64,000 nt of DNA, taken from NCBI RefSeq assembly GCF_025566965.1, contig NZ_JAOQJL010000009.1, forward strand, positions 53,581-117,580, given 5' to 3'. How positions within the stretch are numbered: the first letter of the stretch is position 1; every line of letters begins with the position of its first letter. The position numbers were made by a program, and so were the translations under genes. Shown here in pieces: positions 9,296-17,981 of the stretch. The notes under the pieces were generated by a model that did no database searches, was not told the origin of the DNA, and worked only from the letters and a program-made list of their open reading frames with translations. This DNA is from Blautia_A ammoniilytica (GTDB lineage Bacteria; Bacillota; Clostridia; Lachnospirales; Lachnospiraceae).

Positions 9296-10012
9296 ATGAA
9301 ACACATTAAAATCGCAGCAGGACTGGCACATGTAAGTTACGCAAGGATCGCAGACAGGGTTCTGGAGGCTATTGACGGCGGAGTTGATTATATCCATTCA
9401 GATGCAGCAGATATGTATGACCTGAAAAATATGCAGCTTATGGGAGGCCCACAGATCATTTCCGGACTTCGTGAAGTAACAGATAAGCATATTGAATGTC
9501 ATATCTATACCATCGAGTGTGACCGTCTGTTTGTTGAAAAGCTGGCAAAAGCTGGCTGCACGATGCTGATCGTACCGGCTGAACACTTTATTGGAGCACC
9601 TCTTGCTTACCTGATCAATTATTGCCGTGAGTTTGGCATGAAGATCGGTCTTACCGTAGGATGCTATACACCTCTTTGCTTTGTTGATGAGTCTATTAAT
9701 GATATTGACCGTCTTCAGATCGTAACCCATGGTGTAGATGAGACAGATGGACAGGATAACTGGGGCTGGAGAAAATCTGCAGTAGATCTGGTTCAGAGAG
9801 CAAGAAAGCTGATCGATGAGAAGAATCCACGCTGTGAGCTTGCTATTGATGGCGGCCTTCGTCATGATAATATGGATCCGCTGATCGCATGCAATCCAGA
9901 TGTGATCATCCTTTCTTCTGCAATCTTTAAGGATCCGGATGGAATCAAGGCCGGAGTCCAGAAGTGCAGAAAAGCCATTGATGAGGCTGCTGCAAAGTAC
10001 GGATTAGAGTAA
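9296..10012 (+). CDS. Ribulose-phosphate-3-epimerase-like TIM-barrel protein
   Basis: A 238-residue (beta/alpha)8 barrel protein resembling ribulose-phosphate 3-epimerase but divergent. The four metal-site positions appear kept: YIHSDAAD near residue 33 (HxD of the canonical HxDxMDG), ECHIYT near 68 and AIDGGL near 184, followed by ILSSAIF in the phosphate-binding region. The GG-phosphate and MDG details differ, so the substrate may not be ribulose 5-phosphate. It has its own AGGAGG site and sits between an amidohydrolase and the M24 peptidase gene (5-nt gap). An epimerase role on a sugar-like or hydroxy-acid substrate released by the cluster is inference. Confidence 0.72.
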   Translation: MKHIKIAAGLAHVSYARIADRVLEAIDGGVDYIHSDAADMYDLKNMQLMGGPQIISGLREVTDKHIECHIYTIECDRLFVEKLAKAGCTMLIVPAEHFIGAPLAYLINYCREFGMKIGLTVGCYTPLCFVDESINDIDRLQIVTHGVDETDGQDNWGWRKSAVDLVQRARKLIDEKNPRCELAIDGGLRHDNMDPLIACNPDVIILSSAIFKDPDGIKAGVQKCRKAIDEAAAKYGLE

Positions 10013-10017
10013 GAAAA

Positions 10018-11805
10018 ATGTCAGAGGTGATCAGGGAACGGCTGGAAAATTTCAGGAATGTAATGAAAAAATATGGGATAGATGCATGGATCGCACCTAC
10101 CAATGATTTTCATGGTTCTGAATATATTGGAGAACATTTCAAAGTCAGAAAATACCTTACCGGTTTTACAGGAAGCGTTGGCACTGTGGCAGTAACACAA
10201 AAGGGAGCATGGCTATGGGTGGATGGACGATACTTTGTACAGGCTGAAAATCAGCTGGCAGGTACGGAGGTTCATTTGTTTAAAAGCGGACAGCCGAATG
10301 TGCCGACTTTAGAGGAGTTTTTGGCACAGGAATTAAAATCCGGAGAAACTGCCGGATTTGACGGCAGGGTGCTCAGCGCATCAGAAGGGAAAAAACTCCG
10401 ATCTGTTTTAAAAGAAAATAAGATCAATATCAGCAGCTCCAGAGATATTGTAGATGAAGCGTGGGAGAATCGGCCGGCAATGGAAAAAACACCGGCCTGG
10501 TTCCTTACAATGGATGAGGCAGGAGAAAGCAGGGCAGATAAGCTGGAACGTGTCAGGGAAGAAATGGTGAAACAGGGAGCGGATGTACATCTGGTTACTT
10601 CGCTGGATGATATTGCATGGATTTATAATCTTCGTGGAATGGATATAGCCTGCAGCCCGGTAATTCAGGCCTATACCATTATTACCCTGGACGGTGCAGT
10701 TTTATTTGCACAAAGTGGGGTACTTAATGAGGCACAAAGAGATGTACTGGAAAAAGACAGAATCTTTGTAAGGGACTATGGTGATATCGTTCAGGTCTTA
10801 GAGAAGCTTCCGGAATGTACGCTATTAATGGATCCGGAAAAGGTAAGTGATGAACTGTATCATTGCCTGCCGGAACATGTGACCAAAAAAGAAACAACGG
10901 ATCCTTCGGTTCTCATGAAGGCTGTGAAGAATCTGCAGGAGATAAAACAGGTACGAAGTGCTCATCTGCGGGATGGGGTGGCAATGACCAGATATATGTA
11001 CTGGTTGAAGCACATTCCGGAAACAGTACATGTAACGGAGATGGAGGCTGCGGATCATCTGGAAACGCTTAGAAGAGGGCAGAAGGGTTATCTGGAGCCC
11101 AGCTTTGAAACGATTTCTGCTTATGGCAAAAATGCAGCTATGTGCCATTATATTTCCACAAGAGAAACAGATACAGAAATCAAAAAAGAAGGCTTTTATC
11201 TTGTAGACGCAGGCGGGCAGTACAGAGCTGGTACAACAGATATTACAAGAACGGTTGTAATGGGAACCGTAACGGAGGAACAGAAGTTTCATTATACGCT
11301 GGTATTAAAGGGTATGATCGATCTGGCAAAGGCCAGATTCCATCAGGGTACAAATGGGCAGATGTTGGATTATCTGGCAAGAGGGCCGCTGCTTGAGCAT
11401 GGACTGGACTTTAATCATGGTACCGGACATGGAGTAGGCGCACTTCTGAATGTACATGAGCCGCCTAATTTTATTCACTGGAGATTGCCAGATCATCTGA
11501 AAACAGTTTTTCAGGAGGGGATGATCACTTCTGATGAGCCAGGAGTTTACGTAGAAGGAAGCCATGGGATACGTATAGAGAATCTGATTTTGTGTGTGAA
11601 GGATTCCCAGGATGGACTTTTGCATTTTGAAACACTGACTCTTTGTCCGATTGATCTTTCCGCTGTGAAAATGGAATACCTGGATTGTGAAGAAAAGAAA
11701 TGGCTGGATCAGTATCACGAAATGGTATATGAGAAGATTAAAGCCTTTTTGCCGGAAGAAGAGCGGGAATGGCTTAAAAACGTAACAAGTCCCATCAGGG
11801 ACTAA
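10018..11805 (+). CDS. M24 family Xaa-Pro aminopeptidase (aminopeptidase P)
   Basis: Cytoplasmic metallopeptidase of 595 residues, the long three-domain form of aminopeptidase P, which removes N-terminal residues preceding proline. The C-terminal pita-bread domain shows the metal ligands: DAGGQYRAGTTDITRT near residue 396-411, HGTGHGVG near 469, and DEPGVYVEGSHGIRIEN near 507-523. The ATG at 10018 lies 5 nt after the previous stop, so it is the last gene of the peptidase operon and is followed by a terminator. Proline-specific cleavage complements PepF and M29, suggesting use of proline-rich or collagen-like peptides. Confidence 0.92.
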   Translation: MSEVIRERLENFRNVMKKYGIDAWIAPTNDFHGSEYIGEHFKVRKYLTGFTGSVGTVAVTQKGAWLWVDGRYFVQAENQLAGTEVHLFKSGQPNVPTLEEFLAQELKSGETAGFDGRVLSASEGKKLRSVLKENKINISSSRDIVDEAWENRPAMEKTPAWFLTMDEAGESRADKLERVREEMVKQGADVHLVTSLDDIAWIYNLRGMDIACSPVIQAYTIITLDGAVLFAQSGVLNEAQRDVLEKDRIFVRDYGDIVQVLEKLPECTLLMDPEKVSDELYHCLPEHVTKKETTDPSVLMKAVKNLQEIKQVRSAHLRDGVAMTRYMYWLKHIPETVHVTEMEAADHLETLRRGQKGYLEPSFETISAYGKNAAMCHYISTRETDTEIKKEGFYLVDAGGQYRAGTTDITRTVVMGTVTEEQKFHYTLVLKGMIDLAKARFHQGTNGQMLDYLARGPLLEHGLDFNHGTGHGVGALLNVHEPPNFIHWRLPDHLKTVFQEGMITSDEPGVYVEGSHGIRIENLILCVKDSQDGLLHFETLTLCPIDLSAVKMEYLDCEEKKWLDQYHEMVYEKIKAFLPEEEREWLKNVTSPIRD

Positions 11806-11812
11806 AAGTATG

Positions 11813-11851
11813 GAAAAGCTGTTGTTATAAAGCAACGGCTTTTCTTTTTTT
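11813..11851 (+). terminator. Intrinsic terminator of the peptidase operon
   Basis: A 12-bp stem (11813-11824 with 11833-11844, one G-U pair) and an 8-nt loop are followed by TTTTTT. It lies 7 nt after the M24 stop. Confidence 0.85.
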
Positions 11852-11853
11852 GG

Positions 11854-11882
11854 TTGAGAGAAGCAGGTTTTTGCTTTATAAT
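11854..11882 (+). promoter_or_regulatory. Sigma-A type promoter for larC
   Basis: TTGAGA (11854-11859), 17-nt spacer, TATAAT (11877-11882). It starts directly after the upstream terminator and lies about 75 nt before larC. Confidence 0.75.
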
Positions 11883-11956
11883 AAGGCGGTGTGGATAAAA
11901 AACGATGAAAAACACATAACAGTTACGAACGAAGAGAAAACAGGGAGTATTTATAT

Positions 11957-13276
11957 ATGCAGAAACAGGAAAAAATGATTTATCTGGATTGTTCCAGTGG
12001 AATCAGCGGAGATATGACAGTAGCAGCTCTTCTGGATCTTGGGGCTGATCCGGAGCATCTGGTAAAAACTCTGGAAAGCCTGCCTTTGGACGGCTGGAAA
12101 GCAGAGATTTCAAATGTGACCAAATCCGGTTTAAGGGTTTGCGATTTTAATGTGATCCTTGAGCATGATAATTATGACCACGATATGGAGTATCTTCACG
12201 GACACAGCCATGAAGAGCATGTTCATCATGACAGTGTCCATAAAAACGGACATCATGGACGAAATCTTCAGGAGATCACCCGGATTCTTCAGGCTGGAAA
12301 TATGACTCCTTATGCACTGGAACTGGCGCTTAAGATTTTCAGGATCCTGGCAGAGGCAGAAGGAAGTGTGCATGGAAAGCCGGTGGATCAGGTACATTTT
12401 CATGAAGTGGGTGCAGTGGATTCTATTATTGATATTGCAGCAGCTGCGATATGTCTGGATGATCTTCAGGTACGGGAAGTGGTTATTCCGATTGTAAATG
12501 AAGGACAGGGACAGATCCGCTGCCAGCATGGCCTTCTTCCCATTCCTGTTCCTGCAACATCAGCTATTGCTCAGGCATATCAGCTGCCACTTCATATTAC
12601 TCATGTGCAGGGAGAACTGGTAACGCCTACCGGTGCGGCGATTGCAGCGGCGATTAGAACCAGGGATACTTTGCCGGAGCAGTTTATCATCAAAAGAATG
12701 GGTATGGGCGGTGGTAAGCGAGATTACGGGATTGCAGGGATTCTTCGTGCCATGTGGATCCAAGTACCTGAGGAGAATAAGAATCCGGAGAGTCTGGGAG
12801 AAACTGGCGAAACCAGAGAAGCCCCGGATGATAAAGAAAGAGATCAGGTGATGGTACTGGAAAGTAATCTGGACGACTGTACAGGAGAAACACTTGGTTT
12901 TGTTATGGAAGAGCTGTTGCAGGCAGGAGCACTGGATGTCTGGTATCAGCCAATTTATATGAAGAAGAATCGTCCCGCCTACAAGCTGAGTATCCTTTGC
13001 AAAATACAAGATCGGAAAAGTATGGAAAAACTGGTCTTTGTCCATACCACAGCTATAGGGATCAGATATTACCTGGTAAACCGCTCTAAAATGATTCGGG
13101 AGATTAAGAATGTGAGTACGGTTTATGGGATAGCAAAAGTGAAATCCTGCACCTGGGAAGGAGAATGCTATTGCTATCCGGAAAGTGATAGCGTGGCAGA
13201 ACTGGCACGTAAAAATAAAAAGAGCTTTTCAGAACTTTATCATGAGATTAAATTAGAAGCTGAAAAGACAATGTAA
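11957..13276 (+). CDS. larC: LarC-type nickel insertion protein (pincer nucleotide cofactor)
   Basis: Nickel-insertion protein of the LarC (DUF111) family, which in lactate racemase systems loads Ni into the pyridinium-bisthiocarboxylate mononucleotide cofactor. The N-terminus YLDCSSGISGDM and the block HFHEVGAVDSIIDI near residue 149 are family hallmarks. A His-rich stretch lies near residues 73-97, probably metal binding. The C-terminal part (VLESNLDDCTGE near 302) is in the same frame, giving one 439-residue protein. In Lactiplantibacillus the two halves (LarC1/LarC2) need a programmed frameshift; none is needed here. No larA, larB or larE is in the window, so its client enzyme is encoded elsewhere. 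Confidence 0.88.
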   Translation: MQKQEKMIYLDCSSGISGDMTVAALLDLGADPEHLVKTLESLPLDGWKAEISNVTKSGLRVCDFNVILEHDNYDHDMEYLHGHSHEEHVHHDSVHKNGHHGRNLQEITRILQAGNMTPYALELALKIFRILAEAEGSVHGKPVDQVHFHEVGAVDSIIDIAAAAICLDDLQVREVVIPIVNEGQGQIRCQHGLLPIPVPATSAIAQAYQLPLHITHVQGELVTPTGAAIAAAIRTRDTLPEQFIIKRMGMGGGKRDYGIAGILRAMWIQVPEENKNPESLGETGETREAPDDKERDQVMVLESNLDDCTGETLGFVMEELLQAGALDVWYQPIYMKKNRPAYKLSILCKIQDRKSMEKLVFVHTTAIGIRYYLVNRSKMIREIKNVSTVYGIAKVKSCTWEGECYCYPESDSVAELARKNKKSFSELYHEIKLEAEKTM

Positions 13277-13310
13277 CAGAAAAAAGAGCCCTGCCGGGCC
13301 GGGAATGCTG

Positions 13311-15302
13311 TTAATTCCCTTCAAGCTCGGCAAGGCTTTTTTTCAATTCGATCATCTTATCGCGTAGCTGTGCGGCCTGTTCAAAGTTAAGATCAGCTGC
13401 AGCAGCACGCATCTGTTTTTCTACCTGGGAGATCAGTTTGGTAAGCTCTTTTTTGTTCATTGATTCAGGATCCTTGGCAAGCTTCACTTCTGTTTCTGCT
13501 ACTGCCTTGGATACTGCGATCAGATCACGGACGGCTTTTTTGATAGTGGTTGGCTTAATACCATGTTCCTGATTATAGGCATCCTGTAACTGACGGCGCC
13601 GTCTGGTCTCATCAATGGCCTGACGCATGGAATCGGTCATGGTATCTGCATACATGATCACATGGCCTTCACTGTTACGTGCAGCACGGCCAATGGTCTG
13701 TATCAGGGAGGTTTCCGAACGGAGGAAGCCTTCCTTGTCTGCATCCAGGATTGCTACAAGAGTGATCTCCGGGATGTCAAGGCCTTCTCGAAGCAGGTTG
13801 ATACCTATCAGTACATCGAATATATCAAGACGCATATCCCGGATGATCTGTGCACGCTCCAGTGTATCAATATCCGAGTGAAGGTAACGTACACGGATCC
13901 CCACATCCTTCATATATTGGGTAAGATCCTCTGCCATCCGTTTGGTCAGGGTTGTGATCAGGATCTTATGCTTCTTTTCTACCTCTTTATTCACTTCTCC
14001 GATCAGGTCATCGATCTGGCCTTCTACAGGACGTACCTCTACTTCCGGATCCAGAAGGCCGGTAGGACGGATGAGCTGTTCTGCACGAAGAAGTTCATGA
14101 TCTGCTTCGTATTCACCAGGAGTAGCAGATACAAACAGAACCTGATCTAACTTCTGCTCAAATTCATCAAAGCTTAAAGGTCGGTTGTCCTTTGCAGAGG
14201 GAAGACGGAAACCGTAATCCACCAGGGTCTGCTTACGGTTTTGATCACCGGCATACATGGCACCGATCTGAGGCACCGTTTTATGGGACTCATCTATGAT
14301 CAGAAGAAAATCATCTCCGAAATAATCCAGAAGGGTGTAAGGGGGCTGACCAGGAGCAAGACCTGCCAGGTGCCTGGAATAATTCTCAATGCCAGAGCAG
14401 AAGCCGGTTTCTTTCATCATTTCGATATCAAAATTGGTTCGTTCGGAAATACGCTGGGCTTCCAGAAGCTTGTCTTCGCTTTTAAAGTAAGTAACACGTT
14501 CTTCCAGTTCTTCTTCGATTGCCTTGGCTGCACGCTGGATTTGTTCCATTGGTACTACATAATGAGAAGCCGGAAAAATCCCTGCATGGGAAACCTCACA
14601 TTTGATCTCACCGGTAAGCACATCAATCTCTGTGATCCGGTCGATCTCATCGCCGAAAAACTCTACACGGATCGCACTGTCAGAGTAGTTGGCAGGGAAG
14701 ATCTCCAGAGTATCTCCACGTACCCGGAAGGTACTGCGGTGAAAATCCATTTCATTCCTGGTGTACTGGATATCGATCAGTTCCCGGATCACTTCATCCC
14801 GGTCTTTGGTCATGCCAGGCCGAAGAGAGATCATCATGTCCTGGAATTCCTGAGGAGAACCCAGACCGTAAATGCAGGAAACAGAAGATACAATGATCAC
14901 ATCACGCCTTTCGGACATGGCAGCAGTAGCGGAAAGACGAAGCTTATCGATCTCATCATTGATGGCTGAATCCTTGGCAATATACGTATCAGAGGAGGGA
15001 ACATAAGCTTCCGGCTGATAATAGTCATAATAGGAAACAAAATATTCCACTGCGTTCTCAGGGAAGAACTCCTTAAACTCACCATACAGCTGTGCTGCCA
15101 GTGTTTTATTGTGGGCAAGGACAAGGGTAGGCTTATTCAGCTGTGTGATCACATTGGCCATGGTAAAGGTCTTACCTGAGCCGGTAACACCCAGCAGGGT
15201 TTCAAACTGGTTACCTTCTTTGAAGCCCTTGACCAGTTCCTCAATGGCCTGCGGCTGATCGCCGGTAGGTTTGTATTCGGAATGTAATTTGAAATGATCC
15301 AT
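13311..15302 (-). CDS. uvrB: Excinuclease ABC subunit B
   Basis: UvrB, the damage-verifying helicase of nucleotide excision repair, 663 residues, full length. Visible features are Walker A GVTGSGKT near residues 39-46, the beta-hairpin region YYDYYQPEAYVP near 92, DESH, the helicase motif QTIGRAARN, and the C-terminal UvrC-binding coiled coil ending in LNFEQAAQLRDKMIELKKSL. It is transcribed alone on the minus strand and converges with larC (34 nt apart). uvrA and uvrC are not present in the window. No clear Gram-positive LexA box was seen upstream. Confidence 0.97.
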   Translation of the reverse strand: MDHFKLHSEYKPTGDQPQAIEELVKGFKEGNQFETLLGVTGSGKTFTMANVITQLNKPTLVLAHNKTLAAQLYGEFKEFFPENAVEYFVSYYDYYQPEAYVPSSDTYIAKDSAINDEIDKLRLSATAAMSERRDVIIVSSVSCIYGLGSPQEFQDMMISLRPGMTKDRDEVIRELIDIQYTRNEMDFHRSTFRVRGDTLEIFPANYSDSAIRVEFFGDEIDRITEIDVLTGEIKCEVSHAGIFPASHYVVPMEQIQRAAKAIEEELEERVTYFKSEDKLLEAQRISERTNFDIEMMKETGFCSGIENYSRHLAGLAPGQPPYTLLDYFGDDFLLIIDESHKTVPQIGAMYAGDQNRKQTLVDYGFRLPSAKDNRPLSFDEFEQKLDQVLFVSATPGEYEADHELLRAEQLIRPTGLLDPEVEVRPVEGQIDDLIGEVNKEVEKKHKILITTLTKRMAEDLTQYMKDVGIRVRYLHSDIDTLERAQIIRDMRLDIFDVLIGINLLREGLDIPEITLVAILDADKEGFLRSETSLIQTIGRAARNSEGHVIMYADTMTDSMRQAIDETRRRRQLQDAYNQEHGIKPTTIKKAVRDLIAVSKAVAETEVKLAKDPESMNKKELTKLISQVEKQMRAAAADLNFEQAAQLRDKMIELKKSLAELEGN

Positions 15303-15370
15303 GGAAACACCTCTTTGTCAGAATCTATTTATGGGTGGACGTTACCGTCTGCGCTGTACTCTGTTTCCCG

Positions 15371-15379
15371 ATTATAGCA
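15371..15379 (-). promoter_or_regulatory. Extended -10 promoter for uvrB
   Basis: On the minus strand TGCTATAAT forms a TGn-extended -10 box about 70 nt before the uvrB ATG. No good -35 hexamer is visible. Confidence 0.55.
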
Positions 15380-15558
15380 GAAATACTTTTGAAAGTATAG
15401 GGATAATACTGATTATTTCTACTGCAACTACAGAGTAGGTTGCAATCTTCATCAGTATTTCAATCACAAGTAACCAGAGTGAAAGAAATTCAAAAGAGAC
15501 TGCGTTTGTCGAAAGGAAAACCACAGATAAAATAGATAATAAACCTATGTAAGGAGGG

Positions 15559-15760
15559 ATGAATCTCTTGAGATTTATGGAATTAAGCTATCCGGTGTGC
15601 TATATGGGCTTTTATGTGAGGAAGGCAGCTGCGTTTTGGAAATGTCAGCGGTACAGCAGGGAATACCATTCCAGGGGATTTAATCTCCCTGAATCTGAAA
15701 GAAGTGGAAAATCTTATAAAAAAACTTATGAAAATGACCGGCAGGTGTAAACACATCTGA
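15559..15760 (+). pseudogene. Broken small gene (about 65 codons, frameshifted)
   Basis: A short open frame starts at ATG 15559 after TAAGGAGGG, but its translation is rich in Trp, Cys, Arg and Tyr and looks out of frame. The two other frames read like a normal small protein in two pieces. From about 15561 one frame gives ESLEIYGIKLSGVLYG and continues to GIPFQG. At about 15677 the next frame continues with DLISLNLKEVENLIKKLMK and stops at 15760. Joined, they make a plausible protein of about 65 residues, so at least two indels separate the start codon from the product. It could also be a coincidental small ORF. I do not recognise a family. Confidence 0.42.
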
Positions 15761-15775
15761 CCGGTCATTTTGTGA
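15731..15775. terminator. Bidirectional terminator between the broken gene and the metallohydrolase gene
   Basis: A long stem (15731-15744 with 15757-15771, one bulged base) has T-rich flanks on both strands. It lies between converging reading frames. Confidence 0.65.
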
Positions 15776-15808
15776 TCTTACAGGAAATCCCAAATCTTCC
15801 TGCAATTT

Positions 15809-16711
15809 TCAGTGAATGATAACGCTTCGCCTGGAACTGTTGTAGGTATATACCTGTCCGCCAAGTGCTTTTATATTTTGAAGATTCCGGGCTACTGCAG
15901 GATAAGTCCGGAGAAAAGCAGGGGCATCCACAAAAGTGATATCAGCACCGATATATTTATAGAAGGAATAACGACCTGTATTATTGCCGTGGTGCGGCGC
16001 CTGCAGAAAGGTGGATTTTAGTTGCTTCTTATATGTACTGATCAGCCGTCTGCCTACCTTTGTGAGAATATCTCCTGTGAACAGCATGCTGGTTTTCCTG
16101 CCGGATACTTTAAATACCAGGGAGGAACCATTGCAGATGTCTTTGGTGGTATTGGTAAGGGTGTTGCTGTAACCGTTGAAAAACTGAAATTTCAGTCCGG
16201 AAAAACGGAAGCTGTCACCTGCTCCTTTCCAGTGGATTTTGGAGGTGCCGCACATTAATTTCATAAACTGCTGAAACACAGGATATTCATCCCAGCTGTG
16301 TTTAAATTTACGGTAGCGACTGTCATTGATCTTAGGAGCGATCACTTTTCGAATCTGGATATCTCCTGGAGAAGAAAAGATTTTGATAAAAGCACCGGCA
16401 TGATCCGGATGCGGGTGAGTGATGATCCACAGATCAACTTTGCTGCCCAGACTTTGGATGGTCTTACGGACAAAGGCCTCCTGATCTGTCCAGCCACCAT
16501 CTACTACGATCAGTTTGCCGTTACTGCCCTTGATGGTATAGAACATGGACTGCTTTCCGGCATGGTCATCGCCGTACTGGGTAACGCGCCAAGTGACAGA
16601 AGCAGTGCCGGCTGAGCATGGAACAGCAGGAGAAAGAAATAAAGCCAGTAAAAGAGTCAGAAGCCCGATAGCCAGTCCTGTAAAATAGGTCAGATGTTTT
16701 TTATAATCCAT
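15809..16711 (-). CDS. Secreted or membrane-anchored metallo-beta-lactamase-fold hydrolase (ComEC C-domain-like)
   Basis: A 300-residue protein with an N-terminal hydrophobic segment (about residues 10-30, ending near AVPCSAG) that acts as a signal peptide or anchor. The metallo-beta-lactamase site THPHPDHAG is near residue 99, followed by FTGD near 213 and APHHGNN near 239. This set is typical of stand-alone homologues of the ComEC/Rec2 C-terminal domain. Such proteins are predicted extracellular nucleases or phosphodiesterases; the substrate is unproven. It has its own promoter, and no competence gene lies nearby. A Cys near the signal end might be a lipobox but the context (VPCS) is poor. 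Confidence 0.78.
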   Translation of the reverse strand: MDYKKHLTYFTGLAIGLLTLLLALFLSPAVPCSAGTASVTWRVTQYGDDHAGKQSMFYTIKGSNGKLIVVDGGWTDQEAFVRKTIQSLGSKVDLWIITHPHPDHAGAFIKIFSSPGDIQIRKVIAPKINDSRYRKFKHSWDEYPVFQQFMKLMCGTSKIHWKGAGDSFRFSGLKFQFFNGYSNTLTNTTKDICNGSSLVFKVSGRKTSMLFTGDILTKVGRRLISTYKKQLKSTFLQAPHHGNNTGRYSFYKYIGADITFVDAPAFLRTYPAVARNLQNIKALGGQVYTYNSSRRSVIIH

Positions 16712-16746
16712 TGTAGTGTTTTCCTTTTTTTATATTGAGTAACTAT

Positions 16747-16775
16747 ATTATAAGCCGTTTACAATCATTTCTCAA
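16747..16775 (-). promoter_or_regulatory. Promoter for the secreted metallohydrolase
   Basis: On the minus strand: TTGAGA, 17-nt spacer, TATAAT, about 36 nt before the ATG at 16711. Confidence 0.7.
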
Positions 16776-16824
16776 TCAGGAAAAATCATCACCAAATTTT
16801 CACACAAATATTTTGTAAAAAATA

Positions 16825-16853
16825 TTGACAAACTTTTACAACAGGTGTATCTT
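16825..16853 (+). promoter_or_regulatory. Heat-shock operon promoter
   Basis: TTGACA (16825-16830), 17-nt spacer, TATCTT (16848-16853). The expected transcription start lies just before the CIRCE operator, so HrcA binding there would block it. Confidence 0.8.
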
Positions 16854-16866
16854 AAGACCATAGATG

Positions 16867-16893
16867 TTAGCACTCCATTATGTTGAGTGCTAA
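16867..16893 (+). promoter_or_regulatory. CIRCE operator (HrcA-binding site)
   Basis: A perfect match to the CIRCE consensus: TTAGCACTC, 9-nt spacer, GAGTGCTAA. It lies between the promoter and hrcA, giving autorepression of the whole hrcA-grpE-dnaK-dnaJ operon by HrcA. Confidence 0.97.
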
Positions 16894-16924
16894 CAGAAAC
16901 AGATGGAGAAAGGAGCAAACATTC

Positions 16925-17965
16925 ATGGATGACGTATTAGATGAGCGCAAAAAGAAAATACTGAAAGCAATCATCAAAACATACATGGAAACAGGTGAGC
17001 CGGTAGGTTCCAGGACAATTTCCAAATATCCAGATCTGAATGTAAGTTCAGCAACCATCCGGAATGAGATGTCAGACCTGACCGATATGGGATATATCGT
17101 ACAGCCTCATACATCTGCAGGAAGGATTCCATCTGACAAAGGCTATCGTCTCTATGTAGATGAACTGACCAGGGAAAAGGAATCAGAGATCGCAGAGATC
17201 CGTGAGATGATGATAGAGAACACGGATAAGATGGATAAAGTATTAAAGAAGGTTGCCAAGGTTTTGGCAGCCAATACTAATTATGCCACTATGATCACGG
17301 TTCCACAGTACAGCGGAAGCCGATTGAAATTCATTCAGCTTTCCCGAGTCAGTGAGCACCAGCTGATCGCAGTTGTTGTTTGTGAAGGCAATGTGATCCG
17401 CAATCAGATCATTGATCTGGACGAAGAGATGGATGACCAGACTATTCTGAAATTAAACCTTCTTCTGAATACCAACCTGAACGGAGTTCCTATCCAGGAT
17501 ATCAATCTTGGTATGATCGCCAGACTGAAGGAGCAGGCAGGAACCCACAGCGGTGTGGTAGCTACCGTGTTAGACGCAGTGGCAGCCACCATTCAGGTGG
17601 ATGAGGAAGATTTGGAAGTATATACATCAGGAACCACCAATATTTTTAAATATCCGGAGCTGGCTGACAAGTCCAGAGCAAGCGAGCTGATCTCCACTTT
17701 CGAGGATAAGAAGGAATTGGCAGATATGGTTCGTGAGAGCATGGGTGATCAGGAAAGCACAGGTGTTCAGGTGTACATCGGTGATGAGGTTCCCATTCAG
17801 ACCATGAAGGATTGCAGTGTTGTGACTGCCTCTTATGAGTTGGGCAATGGGATGCATGGAACCATCGGTATCATCGGACCTAAGCGTATGGATTATGAGA
17901 ATGTTGTGGACAGCTTGAAGAAGCTTAAGGTTCATCTTGATGAAGCAGTAAATAAGAAAACATAG
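16925..17965 (+). CDS. hrcA: Heat-inducible transcription repressor HrcA
   Basis: HrcA represses class I heat-shock genes by binding CIRCE; its activity depends on GroEL. I chose ATG 16925 (346 residues) because AAAGGAG lies just upstream. An in-frame ATG at 16880 sits inside the CIRCE operator and is unlikely. The N-terminal winged helix contains VGSRTISKY and TIRNEMSDL, followed by the signature HTSAGRIPSDKGYRLYVD near residues 62-79. It is first in the operon and 16 nt from grpE. Confidence 0.96.
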   Translation: MDDVLDERKKKILKAIIKTYMETGEPVGSRTISKYPDLNVSSATIRNEMSDLTDMGYIVQPHTSAGRIPSDKGYRLYVDELTREKESEIAEIREMMIENTDKMDKVLKKVAKVLAANTNYATMITVPQYSGSRLKFIQLSRVSEHQLIAVVVCEGNVIRNQIIDLDEEMDDQTILKLNLLLNTNLNGVPIQDINLGMIARLKEQAGTHSGVVATVLDAVAATIQVDEEDLEVYTSGTTNIFKYPELADKSRASELISTFEDKKELADMVRESMGDQESTGVQVYIGDEVPIQTMKDCSVVTASYELGNGMHGTIGIIGPKRMDYENVVDSLKKLKVHLDEAVNKKT

Positions 17966-17981
17966 AAAGGCGGTTGACAGC

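Noticed and set aside
13277..13310. Terminator between larC and uvrB
   Set aside because: Only a 4-bp GCCC/GGGC stem beside a short T run on the minus strand; too weak to call.
14241..14969. 242-codon open frame antisense to uvrB
   Set aside because: uvrB is unmistakable over this stretch; the antisense product resembles nothing and has no ribosome site.
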